NCBI GenBank assembly: GCA_027006175.1
Contig: JALTKS010000067.1
Location: forward strand, 1-55,947
Source: Gammaproteobacteria bacterium
GTDB lineage: Bacteria; Pseudomonadota; Gammaproteobacteria; AKS1
DNA: 55,947 nt
Direction of reading: 5' to 3'
The notes under the pieces: model-generated
The model's database searches: none
What the model saw: the letters and a program-made list of their open reading frames with translations, nothing else
What the model was told of the DNA's origin: nothing
Part shown: piece after piece, positions 19,118 to 28,597 of the stretch
Position numbering within the stretch: position 1 is the stretch's first letter
How the letters are laid out: the number at the start of each line of letters is the position of its first letter
Program-made: the position numbers and the translations under genes

Positions 19118-20152
19118 ATGCTTCCTGCTGAATGGTACCCTCAGTCAGGGGTTATGCTGACCTGGCCACATAAGCAAACCGACTTTGCCAGTGAATTAAC
19201 ACGTGTAGAAACCGTGTTTTGCACCCTTGCCAGTATCATTAGCCAGTACGAGAAAGTAATTATAGGCAGTAGTGATGAACAGCATGCCTTACATATTCAA
19301 CATCTCTTAACTCAAACAGACTGCTCTCTTCACAATGTGAACATTTACCACGTTGATTCAAATGATAGTTGGGCACGTGATCATGGCCCCATTACCATCA
19401 TCGAAAATGGTGAACCACTGTTACTCGACTTCAAGTTCAATGGCTGGGGCAATAAATACCCATATAATCTCGATGATGCCATTAATTCTGCACTCGCCTC
19501 ACAAGGTGCTTTTAATGTGGCATTGAAATCCTTAAACCTGGTTCTTGAAGGCGGCAGTATTGATAGTGATGGAGAAGGAACACTGCTCACAACGACTCAG
19601 TGTCTACTCGCTGAAACACGCAATCCATCTATCAGTAAAACAAACATTGAACATCAATTAAAACAATTATTCGGCATTCACCGCATCCACTGGTTAGACT
19701 ACGGCAAGTTGCTCGGTGACGACACTGATAGCCATATTGATATGTTAGCGCGTTTCATCAATCCCGATACGATTTGTCATATGCTGTGTGAAAATCAAGA
19801 TGATCCACATGCACTCTGGATGCGCCAATTACAGCAGAATCTGCAAACACTACGAAAAGCTGATGGCAAACCATACCAACTGATTGCGCTTCCCTTTCCT
19901 GACCCAATCTATAATGAACAGGGTGAACGACTACCTGCCAGTTATTGTAATTTCTTGATTATTAATGGAGCCGTGCTTCTACCTGTTTACGGTTGCCCTC
20001 AAGATAAGCAAGCAATTGATATCATCAGTAACTGCTTTACTGATCGGGATATTATTCCAATCGATTGCCGTGCCCTCATCGAGCAACATGGCAGCTTGCA
20101 TTGCATCACCATGCAATTCCCCAAAGGTGTACTTGCTGATAAGCATTGTTAG
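19118..20152 (+). CDS. aguA: agmatine deiminase
   Basis: 344 aa member of the peptidyl-arginine-deiminase-like family. It converts agmatine to N-carbamoylputrescine plus ammonia. Motifs: MLTWPH, NDSWARDHGP (active-site Asp and His), VLEGGSID (Glu) and, near the C-terminus, HGSLHCIT with the nucleophilic C329. The adjacent aguB, 9 nt downstream, completes the pathway to putrescine. This ADC/AIH/NCPAH route implies that arginine decarboxylase exists elsewhere in the genome. Confidence 0.95.
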   Translation: MLPAEWYPQSGVMLTWPHKQTDFASELTRVETVFCTLASIISQYEKVIIGSSDEQHALHIQHLLTQTDCSLHNVNIYHVDSNDSWARDHGPITIIENGEPLLLDFKFNGWGNKYPYNLDDAINSALASQGAFNVALKSLNLVLEGGSIDSDGEGTLLTTTQCLLAETRNPSISKTNIEHQLKQLFGIHRIHWLDYGKLLGDDTDSHIDMLARFINPDTICHMLCENQDDPHALWMRQLQQNLQTLRKADGKPYQLIALPFPDPIYNEQGERLPASYCNFLIINGAVLLPVYGCPQDKQAIDIISNCFTDRDIIPIDCRALIEQHGSLHCITMQFPKGVLADKHC

Positions 20153-20161
20153 AATATCTCT

Positions 20162-21040
20162 ATGAGAAAACCCCATATACTTCATGCTGGATTGCTGCAA
20201 ACAAAATACGGCGATGATATTGAAATCGCTATCGCTAACTCCGCGGCACAAGGTGTACAACTACTTGTATTACCTGAATTACATGATCATCACTATTTTT
20301 GTCAGGTGAAAGATCCTGATAATTTTAAACTTGCCACCACGATACCCGGCCCTGTTACCGAGCATTATAGTCACCTTGCCAAACAACACGCTATTGTGCT
20401 CGTCTGTTCGCTGTTCGAAAAAGTAAATGAAAACAAATATCATAATACTGCTGTGGTTTTTGATACAGATGGTTCAATGGCTGGACAGTATCGCAAAATG
20501 CATATTCCTGAAGGTCCTAACTATTATGAAAAATTCTATTTCACCAATGGTGATCTTGGTTTTAACCCCATTCAAACATCCATTGGAAAAATAGGTGTTC
20601 TGGTATGTTGGGATCAATGGTTTCCCGAAGCCGCCCGTTTAATGACCCTGGCCGGTGCTGAGATACTGGTTTACCCGACTGCCATTGGCTGGGAACCTAC
20701 CGATACGGATGATGAAAAACAACGCCAACTTGATGCCTGGACAATTATTCAACGTGCTCACGCCATTGCCAATAATCTACCGGTTATTTCCTGCAATCGA
20801 CACGGTCATGAAAAAGATACCAGTGGCAACACGGCCGGCATTGATTTTTGGGGGAACAGTTTCATTTGTGGACCGCAAGGTGAAATACTAGCCGTAACTG
20901 ATGATTCAGTATCTACGTTTATTCATGCTGAAATCGATTTAAACAGAACCAACGACGTTCGTGAGGTATGGCCATATTTGCCAGATCGCCGAATAGACAG
21001 TTATGATGATCTGAATCAATGTTTTGCTGACGATAAATAA
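20162..21040 (+). CDS. aguB: N-carbamoylputrescine amidase
   Basis: 292 aa nitrilase-family enzyme with the Glu-Lys-Cys triad: E39 in LPELHDH, K112 in YRKMHIP and C149 in LVCWDQW. It hydrolyses N-carbamoylputrescine to putrescine, CO2 and ammonia in the cytoplasm. Pairing with aguA makes the substrate assignment strong. AroF follows 13 nt downstream on the same strand. Confidence 0.96.
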   Translation: MRKPHILHAGLLQTKYGDDIEIAIANSAAQGVQLLVLPELHDHHYFCQVKDPDNFKLATTIPGPVTEHYSHLAKQHAIVLVCSLFEKVNENKYHNTAVVFDTDGSMAGQYRKMHIPEGPNYYEKFYFTNGDLGFNPIQTSIGKIGVLVCWDQWFPEAARLMTLAGAEILVYPTAIGWEPTDTDDEKQRQLDAWTIIQRAHAIANNLPVISCNRHGHEKDTSGNTAGIDFWGNSFICGPQGEILAVTDDSVSTFIHAEIDLNRTNDVREVWPYLPDRRIDSYDDLNQCFADDK

Positions 21041-21053
21041 GGAATAATAAAGC

Positions 21054-22175
21054 ATGATCTTATTGCTTCACCCTAATACCGACAAAAAGAGTGATGACTA
21101 CCAGTCGTTACTGAATAAACTAAGTCAGCTAAGTGACGTACAAACACGCGTTCATGATGTAGAAGGAACAGAACAAACACTGACCGAAATTTATCTGCTT
21201 GGCAATACCAGCGCTTTACTCCTTAATGAAATGCAAGACTACCCCTGTGTTGAGCGTGTTATCCGAATTTCTGATGAATACCGCATTTTAGGACGACACG
21301 ATGATGAACACCGCGCTAGCTCATTTGAATACAACGGCGTGAAATTTGGTCAAGATACCCTTAATGTCTTTGCCGGTCTTTGTGCGGTCGACAACCCTGA
21401 ACACGTCGAACTCATGATGAAAGCCTTACAGGCCAACGATCAAGTTTGCACCCGTATGGGCGCATACAAACCCAGAACCAACCCCTATTCATTTCAAGGT
21501 CAAGGCAAAGACTGCTTACCGTGGGTATTTGAACTTGCCGGTAAATATGGCATTAAAGTCGTTGCCATGGAAATCACCCATGAAGCACATGTGGATGAAA
21601 TTAACGATGCTCTCGAAAAGACCGGTCACCCCACTGGTGTCATGTTACAAATTGGTACCCGTAATACCCAAAACTTTGAGCTACTAAAAAGTGTCGGGCA
21701 ACAAACAACACATCCCGTGTTATTAAAACGCGGCTTTGGCATAACGCTAGAAGAATCTATTAATGCGGCTGAGTACATCGCCAGCGAAGGTAATCAGAAT
21801 GTTATCTTTGCTCTACGTGGAATGAAAACTAATATGGGCGATCCACATCGTAACTTTGTCGACTTTGCCCATGTACCGGTTGTTAAACGTCTTACCCGTA
21901 TGCCTGTTTGTATCGATCCTTCTCACTCTGTTGGAACACGAGAAGCCGCGCCAGATGGTTTACTCGATGTGATGCATGTCACTGCACAAGGAATTATTGC
22001 CGGCGCAAACATGGTACTGGTTGATTTTCATCCCGCCCCCGCCAAAGCTCTTGTCGATGGCCCACAAGCACTCCTCATGGAGGAACTGCCTTTGTTCTTA
22101 AGCGATGTAAAAATAGCACGCGATGCCTATCTAAAACGCTGCGAATTAATGAACGAATTTAAAAATAAATCATAA
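21054..22175 (+). CDS. aroF: 3-deoxy-7-phosphoheptulonate (DAHP) synthase, type I beta
   Basis: 373 aa. A ferredoxin-like N-terminal domain (about 1-75) precedes the TIM barrel. The barrel carries GAYKPRTNPYSFQG, LKRGFG, a metal-binding C in PVCIDPSHS and DFHPAPAKALVDGPQ. This is the Thermotoga/Bacillus type (TIGR01361-like), not the AroFGH enzymes of E. coli. It catalyses the first step of aromatic amino-acid synthesis from PEP and erythrose 4-phosphate. The N-terminal domain usually confers feedback inhibition by tyrosine or phenylalanine. It ends just before a long inverted repeat that separates it from convergent nhaA. Confidence 0.93.
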   Translation: MILLLHPNTDKKSDDYQSLLNKLSQLSDVQTRVHDVEGTEQTLTEIYLLGNTSALLLNEMQDYPCVERVIRISDEYRILGRHDDEHRASSFEYNGVKFGQDTLNVFAGLCAVDNPEHVELMMKALQANDQVCTRMGAYKPRTNPYSFQGQGKDCLPWVFELAGKYGIKVVAMEITHEAHVDEINDALEKTGHPTGVMLQIGTRNTQNFELLKSVGQQTTHPVLLKRGFGITLEESINAAEYIASEGNQNVIFALRGMKTNMGDPHRNFVDFAHVPVVKRLTRMPVCIDPSHSVGTREAAPDGLLDVMHVTAQGIIAGANMVLVDFHPAPAKALVDGPQALLMEELPLFLSDVKIARDAYLKRCELMNEFKNKS

Positions 22176-22222
22176 AAACTTTAGGTTTTTACATTACAAC
22201 ACAATAAAACTATCAGCCTATA

Positions 22223-22309
22223 GAAAGAGCTTGCTAAGGTATTTGTCTCACCATTCTGAGCTAGCCGCAGGCGGCTCTGAGTGAGACAAATACCTTAGTA
22301 AGCTCTTTC
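22223..22309. repeat. 87-bp inverted repeat (29-bp arms) between aroF and nhaA
   Basis: The left arm, 22223-22251, and the right arm, 22281-22309, are each 29 nt and complementary apart from one G-T position (22233/22299). Inside the 29-nt centre, AGCCGC and GCGGCT form a second short stem around 22263-22276. No T-run follows on either strand. It could be a bidirectional transcription barrier between convergent genes, or a small mobile palindromic unit (REP/MITE-like). I see no second copy in this window. Confidence 0.85.
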
Positions 22310-22322
22310 AACCAATCTCAAA

Positions 22323-23684
22323 TTAATCTCTGGCCCCTTTCTCCGCCATAAAATACAACCACAAAAACCCTGAAATCCCCGCCAAAGCAGATGCCATCAA
22401 AATCCCTGTCTTCGCCATCAACAAATTCTCAGGCTGATTCACAAAACCAAGCTCAGCAATAAAAATAGACATGGTAAAACCAATACCGCCCATTAATGCA
22501 ACACCAACAATATGTTTAAAATTCAAACCATGTGGCAACGTCGTTAAACCAAGCTTAACCGCCAACCAGGCAAAACCAGCAATACCGATTAACTTACCTA
22601 ACACCAATCCTGCCGTAATGCCCATTGCAACAGGATGCGTGGCAACACTCCCCATTGACGACCAGTCAATAACAATACCCGCATTTGCCAAGGCAAAAAT
22701 TGGAATAATAATATACGCAGAAGGCAGATGCATTTTACGTTCAAGCATTTGTGCCGGTGCCTGCACCAATTGCACACCGTCACCCAATGCCTTTACACGC
22801 GAACGTAGTTCATCATTTTTTAAAATATTTCCTTCTCGCTGATACGCTTGCTTAATCTTCACAATCATTTCATTTATATGTGATAAAAATCTGTCTGGAT
22901 CATATTTAGGGCGCATTGGAATAGTAAAGGCGAGGAATATACCCGCTAGTGTTGCATGTACACCGCTCTTTAGCATCGCTACCCAAAGAATAACGCCTAG
23001 CAAGACATACGGAAGTGTACGACGAATACCCCCCAGATTTAGTGCCAGCAAAAGCCCCAGGGTTACTGCGACAATAGTAAGTGCTGAGATGCTAAGTGTT
23101 TCCGTGTAAAACAATGCAATCACTAACACTGCTCCCAGATCATCCACAATAGCGAGCGCCACTAAGAATGTTAATAGATTCTTCGGTATCCTATTACCCA
23201 GCAATGCCAGGGTTCCCAGTGCAAAGGCAATATCAGTTGCCATCGGAACCCCCCATCCTTTTAAGGTTGGTTCATCAGGATTGAAAATAATATAAATTAA
23301 CACGGGCACTAACATTCCGCCTATGGCAGCAATGATAGGAAAAATTGCCTGTTTCGGATCAGCCAATTCACCCACAATAATTTCACGTTTAAGCTCAAGA
23401 CCGATCACAAAAAAGAATAACGCCATCAGGCCATCATTAATCCAGTGATGCACAGATTTGGACAACTGGAAATAAGGCAGACCAATAGTAAAATTGGTTT
23501 TCAGAAAAGCATGATAAATATCGTGCCACTGACTATTGGCTATATAAAGTGCGAGTACAGCACACAACATCAATAAAACACCACTGGTTGTCTGTCGATG
23601 AATAAATTCATCCAGTGGCGTTAAAATTCGATCAAATGCCTTTTCCCACGGCGCAATAAATTCTTTTTTATAAGGATTTTTCAT
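22323..23684 (-). CDS. nhaA: Na+/H+ antiporter NhaA
   Basis: 453 aa, longer than E. coli NhaA (388). The ion-binding pair D181-D182 lies in LALAIVDDLGAV. FVIGLELKRE and ATDIAFALG are family marks. About 40 extra hydrophilic residues sit in the loop around 270-320. NhaA exchanges cytoplasmic Na+ or Li+ for protons and sets pH and salt tolerance. It starts only 3 nt after the outer-membrane barrel gene and appears to be the last gene of the tetR-RND operon, an unusual place for it. It may also have its own promoter inside the preceding gene. Confidence 0.95.
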   Translation of the reverse strand: MKNPYKKEFIAPWEKAFDRILTPLDEFIHRQTTSGVLLMLCAVLALYIANSQWHDIYHAFLKTNFTIGLPYFQLSKSVHHWINDGLMALFFFVIGLELKREIIVGELADPKQAIFPIIAAIGGMLVPVLIYIIFNPDEPTLKGWGVPMATDIAFALGTLALLGNRIPKNLLTFLVALAIVDDLGAVLVIALFYTETLSISALTIVAVTLGLLLALNLGGIRRTLPYVLLGVILWVAMLKSGVHATLAGIFLAFTIPMRPKYDPDRFLSHINEMIVKIKQAYQREGNILKNDELRSRVKALGDGVQLVQAPAQMLERKMHLPSAYIIIPIFALANAGIVIDWSSMGSVATHPVAMGITAGLVLGKLIGIAGFAWLAVKLGLTTLPHGLNFKHIVGVALMGGIGFTMSIFIAELGFVNQPENLLMAKTGILMASALAGISGFLWLYFMAEKGARD

Positions 23685-23687
23685 AGG

Positions 23688-24878
23688 CTAAAAATACCAT
23701 GCCAGTTCTAATTGTACAAAATCATCTTTGCTAAAACCGGATAGAAAATTTTGTTTATCTATGTTAGAGAAAAAGCGCGCCTCCAGGTTGATTTTCCAGT
23801 CATCACCAAGTCGCCGACTGGCTTCAATACTTGCTATACGCGATGAATCATCAATATCAACGATGATACCCGCTAGTAACTCACTACTCGCTTCATCATT
23901 TAAAGCCAGTCGTGCGCCGAGAAATACATCGTTCGCGAAGGCCGTTGTGGCCAGAGAATCGCGAGAGTCATACAGGTATTCAGCAATTAAGCCTAAATCG
24001 GCACCACCATCCGTAACCCCATATAAAGTATATTCAAAACCACCCGTCGCTGCGGTATAACGATCACCAAAACCACTTCGACTAATTAACTCTAACTTCC
24101 AAAGCCAGTCATCTTTGGTTGCCTGAAGATCCAGAGCGGTCTGATCGATGGTGTCATAAACAGGTATTAATACGGTACGCCCATGATCAACCGCGAAACG
24201 GAATCGTGGTTCACGTGATGTGCCTGAGAAATGAGAAACACCAATATCCCAATCACCGAAACTTTGTGACCAACGGACCGCCGCATCGATATTATCCCGT
24301 CCCGACGAAGAACCGTATTCAGCATGGTTAACGGCAACAGCTGCAGATGTTCGTAATCGCCCTGTCCTTGAAGGATAAGTCCGCTCACGAAAACCGGGTA
24401 AGATAAAAATATCTATATCACCCCAATCCCTAACAAGGCTTAACTTTAACATCGACTGCCCAAGCTTTTCTTCACCATCAATACTCTCAACCAAATCTGT
24501 TTGGTTAATGATATCGACAAGATGTTGTGACTCTGTCACACCCCAAAATACTTTACCCACACCGACTGTTAACTCCCAGTCTTGATGCACGGTTGTCCAG
24601 TTCAATTCTCGCACATCGAAATGACTACGCTGCGTATCACGTCCATCAATTCTTATAAAAGGGGTGAAACGAAATGATTGCTTACCATTCTCCCATTCAC
24701 GGTAATACTCTGCCTGGGCAGAGACCGATGTCGTATCGCCCTGCTGTTCTGAATCGAGTGGTGAACCAGTAAAGCCACGCCACTCAGCTGCGACATAACC
24801 GGACCACTCGCCTTGATCTGCCAGTGAAATAGAGGAAACACCCACGAGGGTGAATAGTAAAAATAATCGAGCCAACAT
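23688..24878 (-). CDS. predicted outer-membrane beta-barrel protein
   Basis: 396 aa with a signal peptide (RLFLLFTLVGVSSISLA, cleavage near residue 20). It shows alternating aromatic/polar strands (for example WELTVGVGKVFWGV and WKINLEARFFSNI) and ends in ELAWYF, a C-terminal aromatic of the type used for BAM recognition. No family name is certain. Similar barrels often accompany the RND + LolA-like pair found just upstream here, where they may form the outer-membrane part of the exporter. It is 7 nt after the LolA-like gene. Confidence 0.82.
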   Translation of the reverse strand: MLARLFLLFTLVGVSSISLADQGEWSGYVAAEWRGFTGSPLDSEQQGDTTSVSAQAEYYREWENGKQSFRFTPFIRIDGRDTQRSHFDVRELNWTTVHQDWELTVGVGKVFWGVTESQHLVDIINQTDLVESIDGEEKLGQSMLKLSLVRDWGDIDIFILPGFRERTYPSRTGRLRTSAAVAVNHAEYGSSSGRDNIDAAVRWSQSFGDWDIGVSHFSGTSREPRFRFAVDHGRTVLIPVYDTIDQTALDLQATKDDWLWKLELISRSGFGDRYTAATGGFEYTLYGVTDGGADLGLIAEYLYDSRDSLATTAFANDVFLGARLALNDEASSELLAGIIVDIDDSSRIASIEASRRLGDDWKINLEARFFSNIDKQNFLSGFSKDDFVQLELAWYF

Positions 24879-24885
24879 AAGAAAT

Positions 24886-25668
24886 CTAACGCGCGCGTTT
24901 TAAACTGTTTCTATCAAAGTCGCGATTAGTATACCCGTTGCCAAACTTATAATTCTTCCATGACAATAAGGTTGTCTTACCCGTTTGATGGTTTTCCATA
25001 AACATTTCATCCGCACGCCAGTATTTTCCAAGATACTGCTGATAACCCTTGTAAGTAAGCGTCTTTAATAATGCATTTTTACGATCGTAATAAACAATTT
25101 TATATGGGCGATATTCTTTCTGATCAACCCAGGCAACCTGTCGGGTATATCCTGACAGTTCATCCACCGGGTATCTTTCAATAACGAAACAAGTTGAATC
25201 GCCACAAGCATCATCTTTAATGTACTTGTATTTGTACTTCTCAACCTCTTGTGAGGAAATATCTTCATAGGCAAATTCACTGCCCATAAAAGAACCCGAT
25301 TTATTACGAGAAGAAATCCGCTTAACGCGTTTTAATGCCGGCAGATATAACCACTGATCATCAGAACCGACTTTATGAGTAAACGATAGAAAAGCAGTTC
25401 CCTTTACATCACGAGGGCGATCAAAGATAGACATACTTTTATCTCCATCGCCTTTGACTTCCAGTGTGCGGAGACGAATATAACGTGTGCTTTCTTCACC
25501 ATGTCTATTCTTTAGCAGCATAACCAAATCCGCTTTCGAATCAGCAAACCCTGTGTCCCGCTTATCGACTTCCGTGGCAATTTCCAAACCCTTTTCCTCA
25601 GGTGATAAAGCAAATATTGTTGTCGAGTAAATCAACCCGACAAGTAACAATGGCTTAACTAACATCAT
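24886..25668 (-). CDS. LolA-like periplasmic protein (outer-membrane lipoprotein-sorting type)
   Basis: 260 aa. A signal peptide (KPLLLVGLIYSTTIFA) precedes a domain annotated elsewhere as outer-membrane lipoprotein-sorting protein. Typical blocks are RDTGFADSKADLVM, QWLYLPALKRVKRI and GSFMGSEFAYED. The family shares the LolA/LolB half-barrel that binds lipids. It overlaps the end of the RND gene by 14 nt, so the two are coupled. It probably receives a hydrophobic cargo from the RND protein and passes it to the outer membrane. The cargo is unknown. The start may be M1 or M2. Confidence 0.88.
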   Translation of the reverse strand: MMLVKPLLLVGLIYSTTIFALSPEEKGLEIATEVDKRDTGFADSKADLVMLLKNRHGEESTRYIRLRTLEVKGDGDKSMSIFDRPRDVKGTAFLSFTHKVGSDDQWLYLPALKRVKRISSRNKSGSFMGSEFAYEDISSQEVEKYKYKYIKDDACGDSTCFVIERYPVDELSGYTRQVAWVDQKEYRPYKIVYYDRKNALLKTLTYKGYQQYLGKYWRADEMFMENHQTGKTTLLSWKNYKFGNGYTNRDFDRNSLKRAR

Positions 25669-27958
25669 GTCGTCCCCTTTCCATTCTCATTAGTAATGGC
25701 GGTAATAATAAGAAATCAGCAAATAACGCCACCGTAATTGTAATTGCGGTTAATTGCCCCATGCCTGCATTCAATTCGAAAGCAGAGAGTGATAAAACGA
25801 GAAAACCAGCCACCAGTGCAAACGATGTAATAAATAATGCCATGCCTACGTTGGCAAAGGCATAACGCACTGCATCTTCACTATTCATTCCCTTTTCTCG
25901 TCGCGCACGTGTGTACTTACTCAGGAAATGTACCGTGTCATCAACAATAATACCCAATGTCATGCTCGTCACAACGGATAAGGCTAAACCGACTTGCCCG
26001 ACAAATATACCCCATATACCAAAAGCAACTGCGGCAGGAATAAGGTTGGGAATCATACTGAGAAACCCAATCTTAAATGATTTTAAGGCGATAATTAATA
26101 TTAATGAAATTAATACGAGTGCGGATGTTGTTCCTAGCAACATACTGCGAATATTGCGTTCACCAATATGTGCAAACATAATCGATGAACTTGCGCCTTG
26201 TACTTGCATTTCTTTAGGGAGGTTAGCCTCCATCCATTTCCCGGCACGCTCCTCAATTTCTAACAAACTATTGGAAGAAATACTTTTCAGGGTTACCACC
26301 AGGCGTGTCGATGATTTATCAACATTAATTTGATTATTCAGGTCTAGACCATATGGTAATGAGAATTCGTATAACAACAGGTATTGAGCCGCCAATTCGC
26401 GTAACTTGGGCAAGGTATACCATTTAAGTTGATCACCATGCATATTTTTGTTCAAACGACGCATAGTGTCAGTTAGTACATTAACGTGTAATACACTGTC
26501 TTGCTGGCGGTACCAGTTAGCCAGACGATCCAATGCTTGCAGGTATTCGGGTTCAGCGATACCACCACTGTCTTTTGCCGGTATCGAATATTCAATTAAA
26601 TAAATACCGGTTAAATGGCTGGTTGTATAATCCGTATCCTGTCTAAACTGAACTGATTCATCAAAATATTTAACAAATTCATCATTCAGTTCATTTCTCG
26701 GTAAAAAAGAAATTAATGCAATCACCACTACCGTCATAACAACAATTAATTTTCGTTGTTGCTTGATTACAAATTCCGCAAAGTCATGCATGATGCGTGA
26801 AGATTTTCCAACTTGTCTGACTTTTATGGGCAACATGGTAATAATTGCCGGCAATAATGTGACGGAAAGAATAAAAGCAATAACTACCCCTATTGCCACT
26901 ATATTACCTAAATCGCGAAACGGAGGTGCATCACTAAAGTTCATTGAAAGAAAACCCAGTGCAGTTGTCATGCTTGTTAAAAACACGGGTTGAATATTAA
27001 TCCTCAGGCTTTCACGCATTGCTGCCAGTCTTTCTTTTCCTCCCCGCATTTCCTGCAAGAAAGTCATTAAAATATGCACACAATTTGCCACTACAATGGT
27101 CATAATAATGATCGGTGATGTTGTGGTCGGTGGTGAAAGTTTTATGCCTACCCAACCTGTTAAGCCTATTGCGGTAATAATTGTTGCAATAATCGTCAGT
27201 AACGTCATAGCGGTGGCCGTTTTGCTCTTCAGCAATAATGCCAAAACAATAATAACGGCAAGGAACATAAACGGTACTAATGTCTTAATATCTTTTTTAC
27301 TTTGCGCTGAGAATTCATTATTCATCACCACCATGCCAGTCATGCGAATTTCCAAATCAGGATATTTTTCACGTAACTTATCGGCAAGCGCATAGGCAAA
27401 CTTCGATGCCTCTGGAACCTCAAGGTGTTGCGCCTTGCCTGGCAACTGCATCGTTACATTGACAGCCGTTACGGAACCGCCTTCAGAAATCAATCTGTTC
27501 AATAACAAAGGTTCTGATAGTGCTATTTTTTTTCTATCGGCTAACTCCTCGTCAGTCAACGATTCAGGATCCAGAATAAGATCTTCGACTAACAGATCAT
27601 CTTCATTGGCACGTGTGTGTTGAAAGTTAGTAACAGAGTCAACACGGATAGAATAGGGTATTTGCCAGCCTTGTTTAGTAATATCAACAATTGCGGTCAG
27701 GGTTTTGCGTGTAAAAACCTTGCCATCTTTTGGGGTAATGACAAATAAAATATTGTCATTTTTAGTGTAAGTATCTTGTAGCGCTTCAAATGCCTGTAAT
27801 TGAGGATTTTCTTCACTAAAGAAAATTCTATAATCACTGGTGAAATATAATTTTTTTACCCCTGTAGCTGATGCAACAACACCTATCAGGACTAAAAATA
27901 TAACTAACCAGCGGTGCGCCAATACCCAATCAATATATTTGTCTTTTAGTGTTTGCAT
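25655..27958 (-). CDS. RND-superfamily (MMPL-like) exporter
   Basis: 767 aa with two repeats of one plus five membrane segments and two periplasmic loops, the compact RND layout seen in MMPL and HpnN-like exporters. LGIIVDDTVHFLSKYTRAR in the second half and IIIMTIVVANCVHILMTFLQEMR in the first are the conserved TM4 segments, with an Asp pair in the second. It has no membrane-fusion partner. A LolA-like periplasmic protein follows instead, which points to lipid or other hydrophobic cargo rather than drugs. It is controlled by the tetR gene 15 nt upstream. Confidence 0.9.
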   Translation of the reverse strand: MQTLKDKYIDWVLAHRWLVIFLVLIGVVASATGVKKLYFTSDYRIFFSEENPQLQAFEALQDTYTKNDNILFVITPKDGKVFTRKTLTAIVDITKQGWQIPYSIRVDSVTNFQHTRANEDDLLVEDLILDPESLTDEELADRKKIALSEPLLLNRLISEGGSVTAVNVTMQLPGKAQHLEVPEASKFAYALADKLREKYPDLEIRMTGMVVMNNEFSAQSKKDIKTLVPFMFLAVIIVLALLLKSKTATAMTLLTIIATIITAIGLTGWVGIKLSPPTTTSPIIIMTIVVANCVHILMTFLQEMRGGKERLAAMRESLRINIQPVFLTSMTTALGFLSMNFSDAPPFRDLGNIVAIGVVIAFILSVTLLPAIITMLPIKVRQVGKSSRIMHDFAEFVIKQQRKLIVVMTVVVIALISFLPRNELNDEFVKYFDESVQFRQDTDYTTSHLTGIYLIEYSIPAKDSGGIAEPEYLQALDRLANWYRQQDSVLHVNVLTDTMRRLNKNMHGDQLKWYTLPKLRELAAQYLLLYEFSLPYGLDLNNQINVDKSSTRLVVTLKSISSNSLLEIEERAGKWMEANLPKEMQVQGASSSIMFAHIGERNIRSMLLGTTSALVLISLILIIALKSFKIGFLSMIPNLIPAAVAFGIWGIFVGQVGLALSVVTSMTLGIIVDDTVHFLSKYTRARREKGMNSEDAVRYAFANVGMALFITSFALVAGFLVLSLSAFELNAGMGQLTAITITVALFADFLLLPPLLMRMERGRHDVS

Positions 27959-27973
27959 CTCAACACTCCGTAT

Positions 27974-28582
27974 TTATGTTGTGATTCTAAGTCCATTTAA
28001 ATAATCTAATAAAATATTCGTGCAACTTGTTAATGTCACTTCAGATTGTTTGTTTTTTGCTAAACCAATACTGCCTTCGATGGTTGCGACGATGAATAAG
28101 GATACTTCATTTACATCGACATCTTCTTTCACCTGCCCTTTTTGTTGTCCGCGAGCAAGCGCTTCAGATAACGCCGTTTGCCAGATTTCATACTGTTCAT
28201 TAACGCGTTCACGGAAACCTTCATCGACTGCGGACATTTCTTGTGACAAATTATTAAGTGGACAACCAAATTTTATTAATTCTTCGCCATGACATTTGTA
28301 TGTATCGTTAATAGAATGCTCAATGGCATCAATTGGGTTATCTGTCTTTGATAGTGGTTCGATCCAGAGATGTTGCATGTATCCCGCAAATAACTCATCA
28401 ATCACAGCATAGCCAAGTGCTAGTTTGCTTGGAAAGTGATGGTACAATGCACCGCGCGTTAAAGTTGTATTTTCAAGGATTCGGCTAATGCTCGCTGCAT
28501 GATAGCCAAATTGATGAATTTCATCACAAGCTGCTTCGAGCAGATTTTGCCGTGATTCGTCTGAGTTACGTTGCTTTAACAT
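27974..28582 (-). CDS. TetR-family transcriptional regulator
   Basis: 202 aa. An N-terminal helix-turn-helix of TetR type (about residues 12-58, with TRGALYHHFPSKLALGYAV) precedes a ligand-binding domain of unknown specificity. The C-terminal part resembles the AcrR/NemR-like group (CPLNNLSQEMS). It heads the operon with the RND exporter, LolA-like protein, barrel and NhaA. A palindrome overlaps its start codon and predicted -10, so it probably represses itself and the whole operon. There is no Shine-Dalgarno, and the predicted transcription start lies next to the ATG. Confidence 0.93.
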   Translation of the reverse strand: MLKQRNSDESRQNLLEAACDEIHQFGYHAASISRILENTTLTRGALYHHFPSKLALGYAVIDELFAGYMQHLWIEPLSKTDNPIDAIEHSINDTYKCHGEELIKFGCPLNNLSQEMSAVDEGFRERVNEQYEIWQTALSEALARGQQKGQVKEDVDVNEVSLFIVATIEGSIGLAKNKQSEVTLTSCTNILLDYLNGLRITT

Positions 28583-28597
28583 ACCGAACAGTATGTT
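28578..28597. promoter_or_regulatory. palindromic operator over the tetR start
   Basis: AACATAC (28578-28584) and GTATGTT (28591-28597) form a perfect 7-bp inverted repeat with a 6-nt spacer. It covers the tetR start codon (28582-28580) and the predicted -10. The CATAC-N6-GTATG form is typical of TetR-family operators, so autoregulation is likely. Confidence 0.75.

Noticed and set aside
22223-22309. Inverted repeat as an ordinary rho-independent terminator
   Set aside because: No T-tract on either side, and the arms are far longer than usual. Kept as an unexplained repeat instead.
25911-26333. 140-codon frame opposite the RND exporter
   Set aside because: Antisense of a membrane-protein gene. 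Such shadows are common and nothing supports expression.
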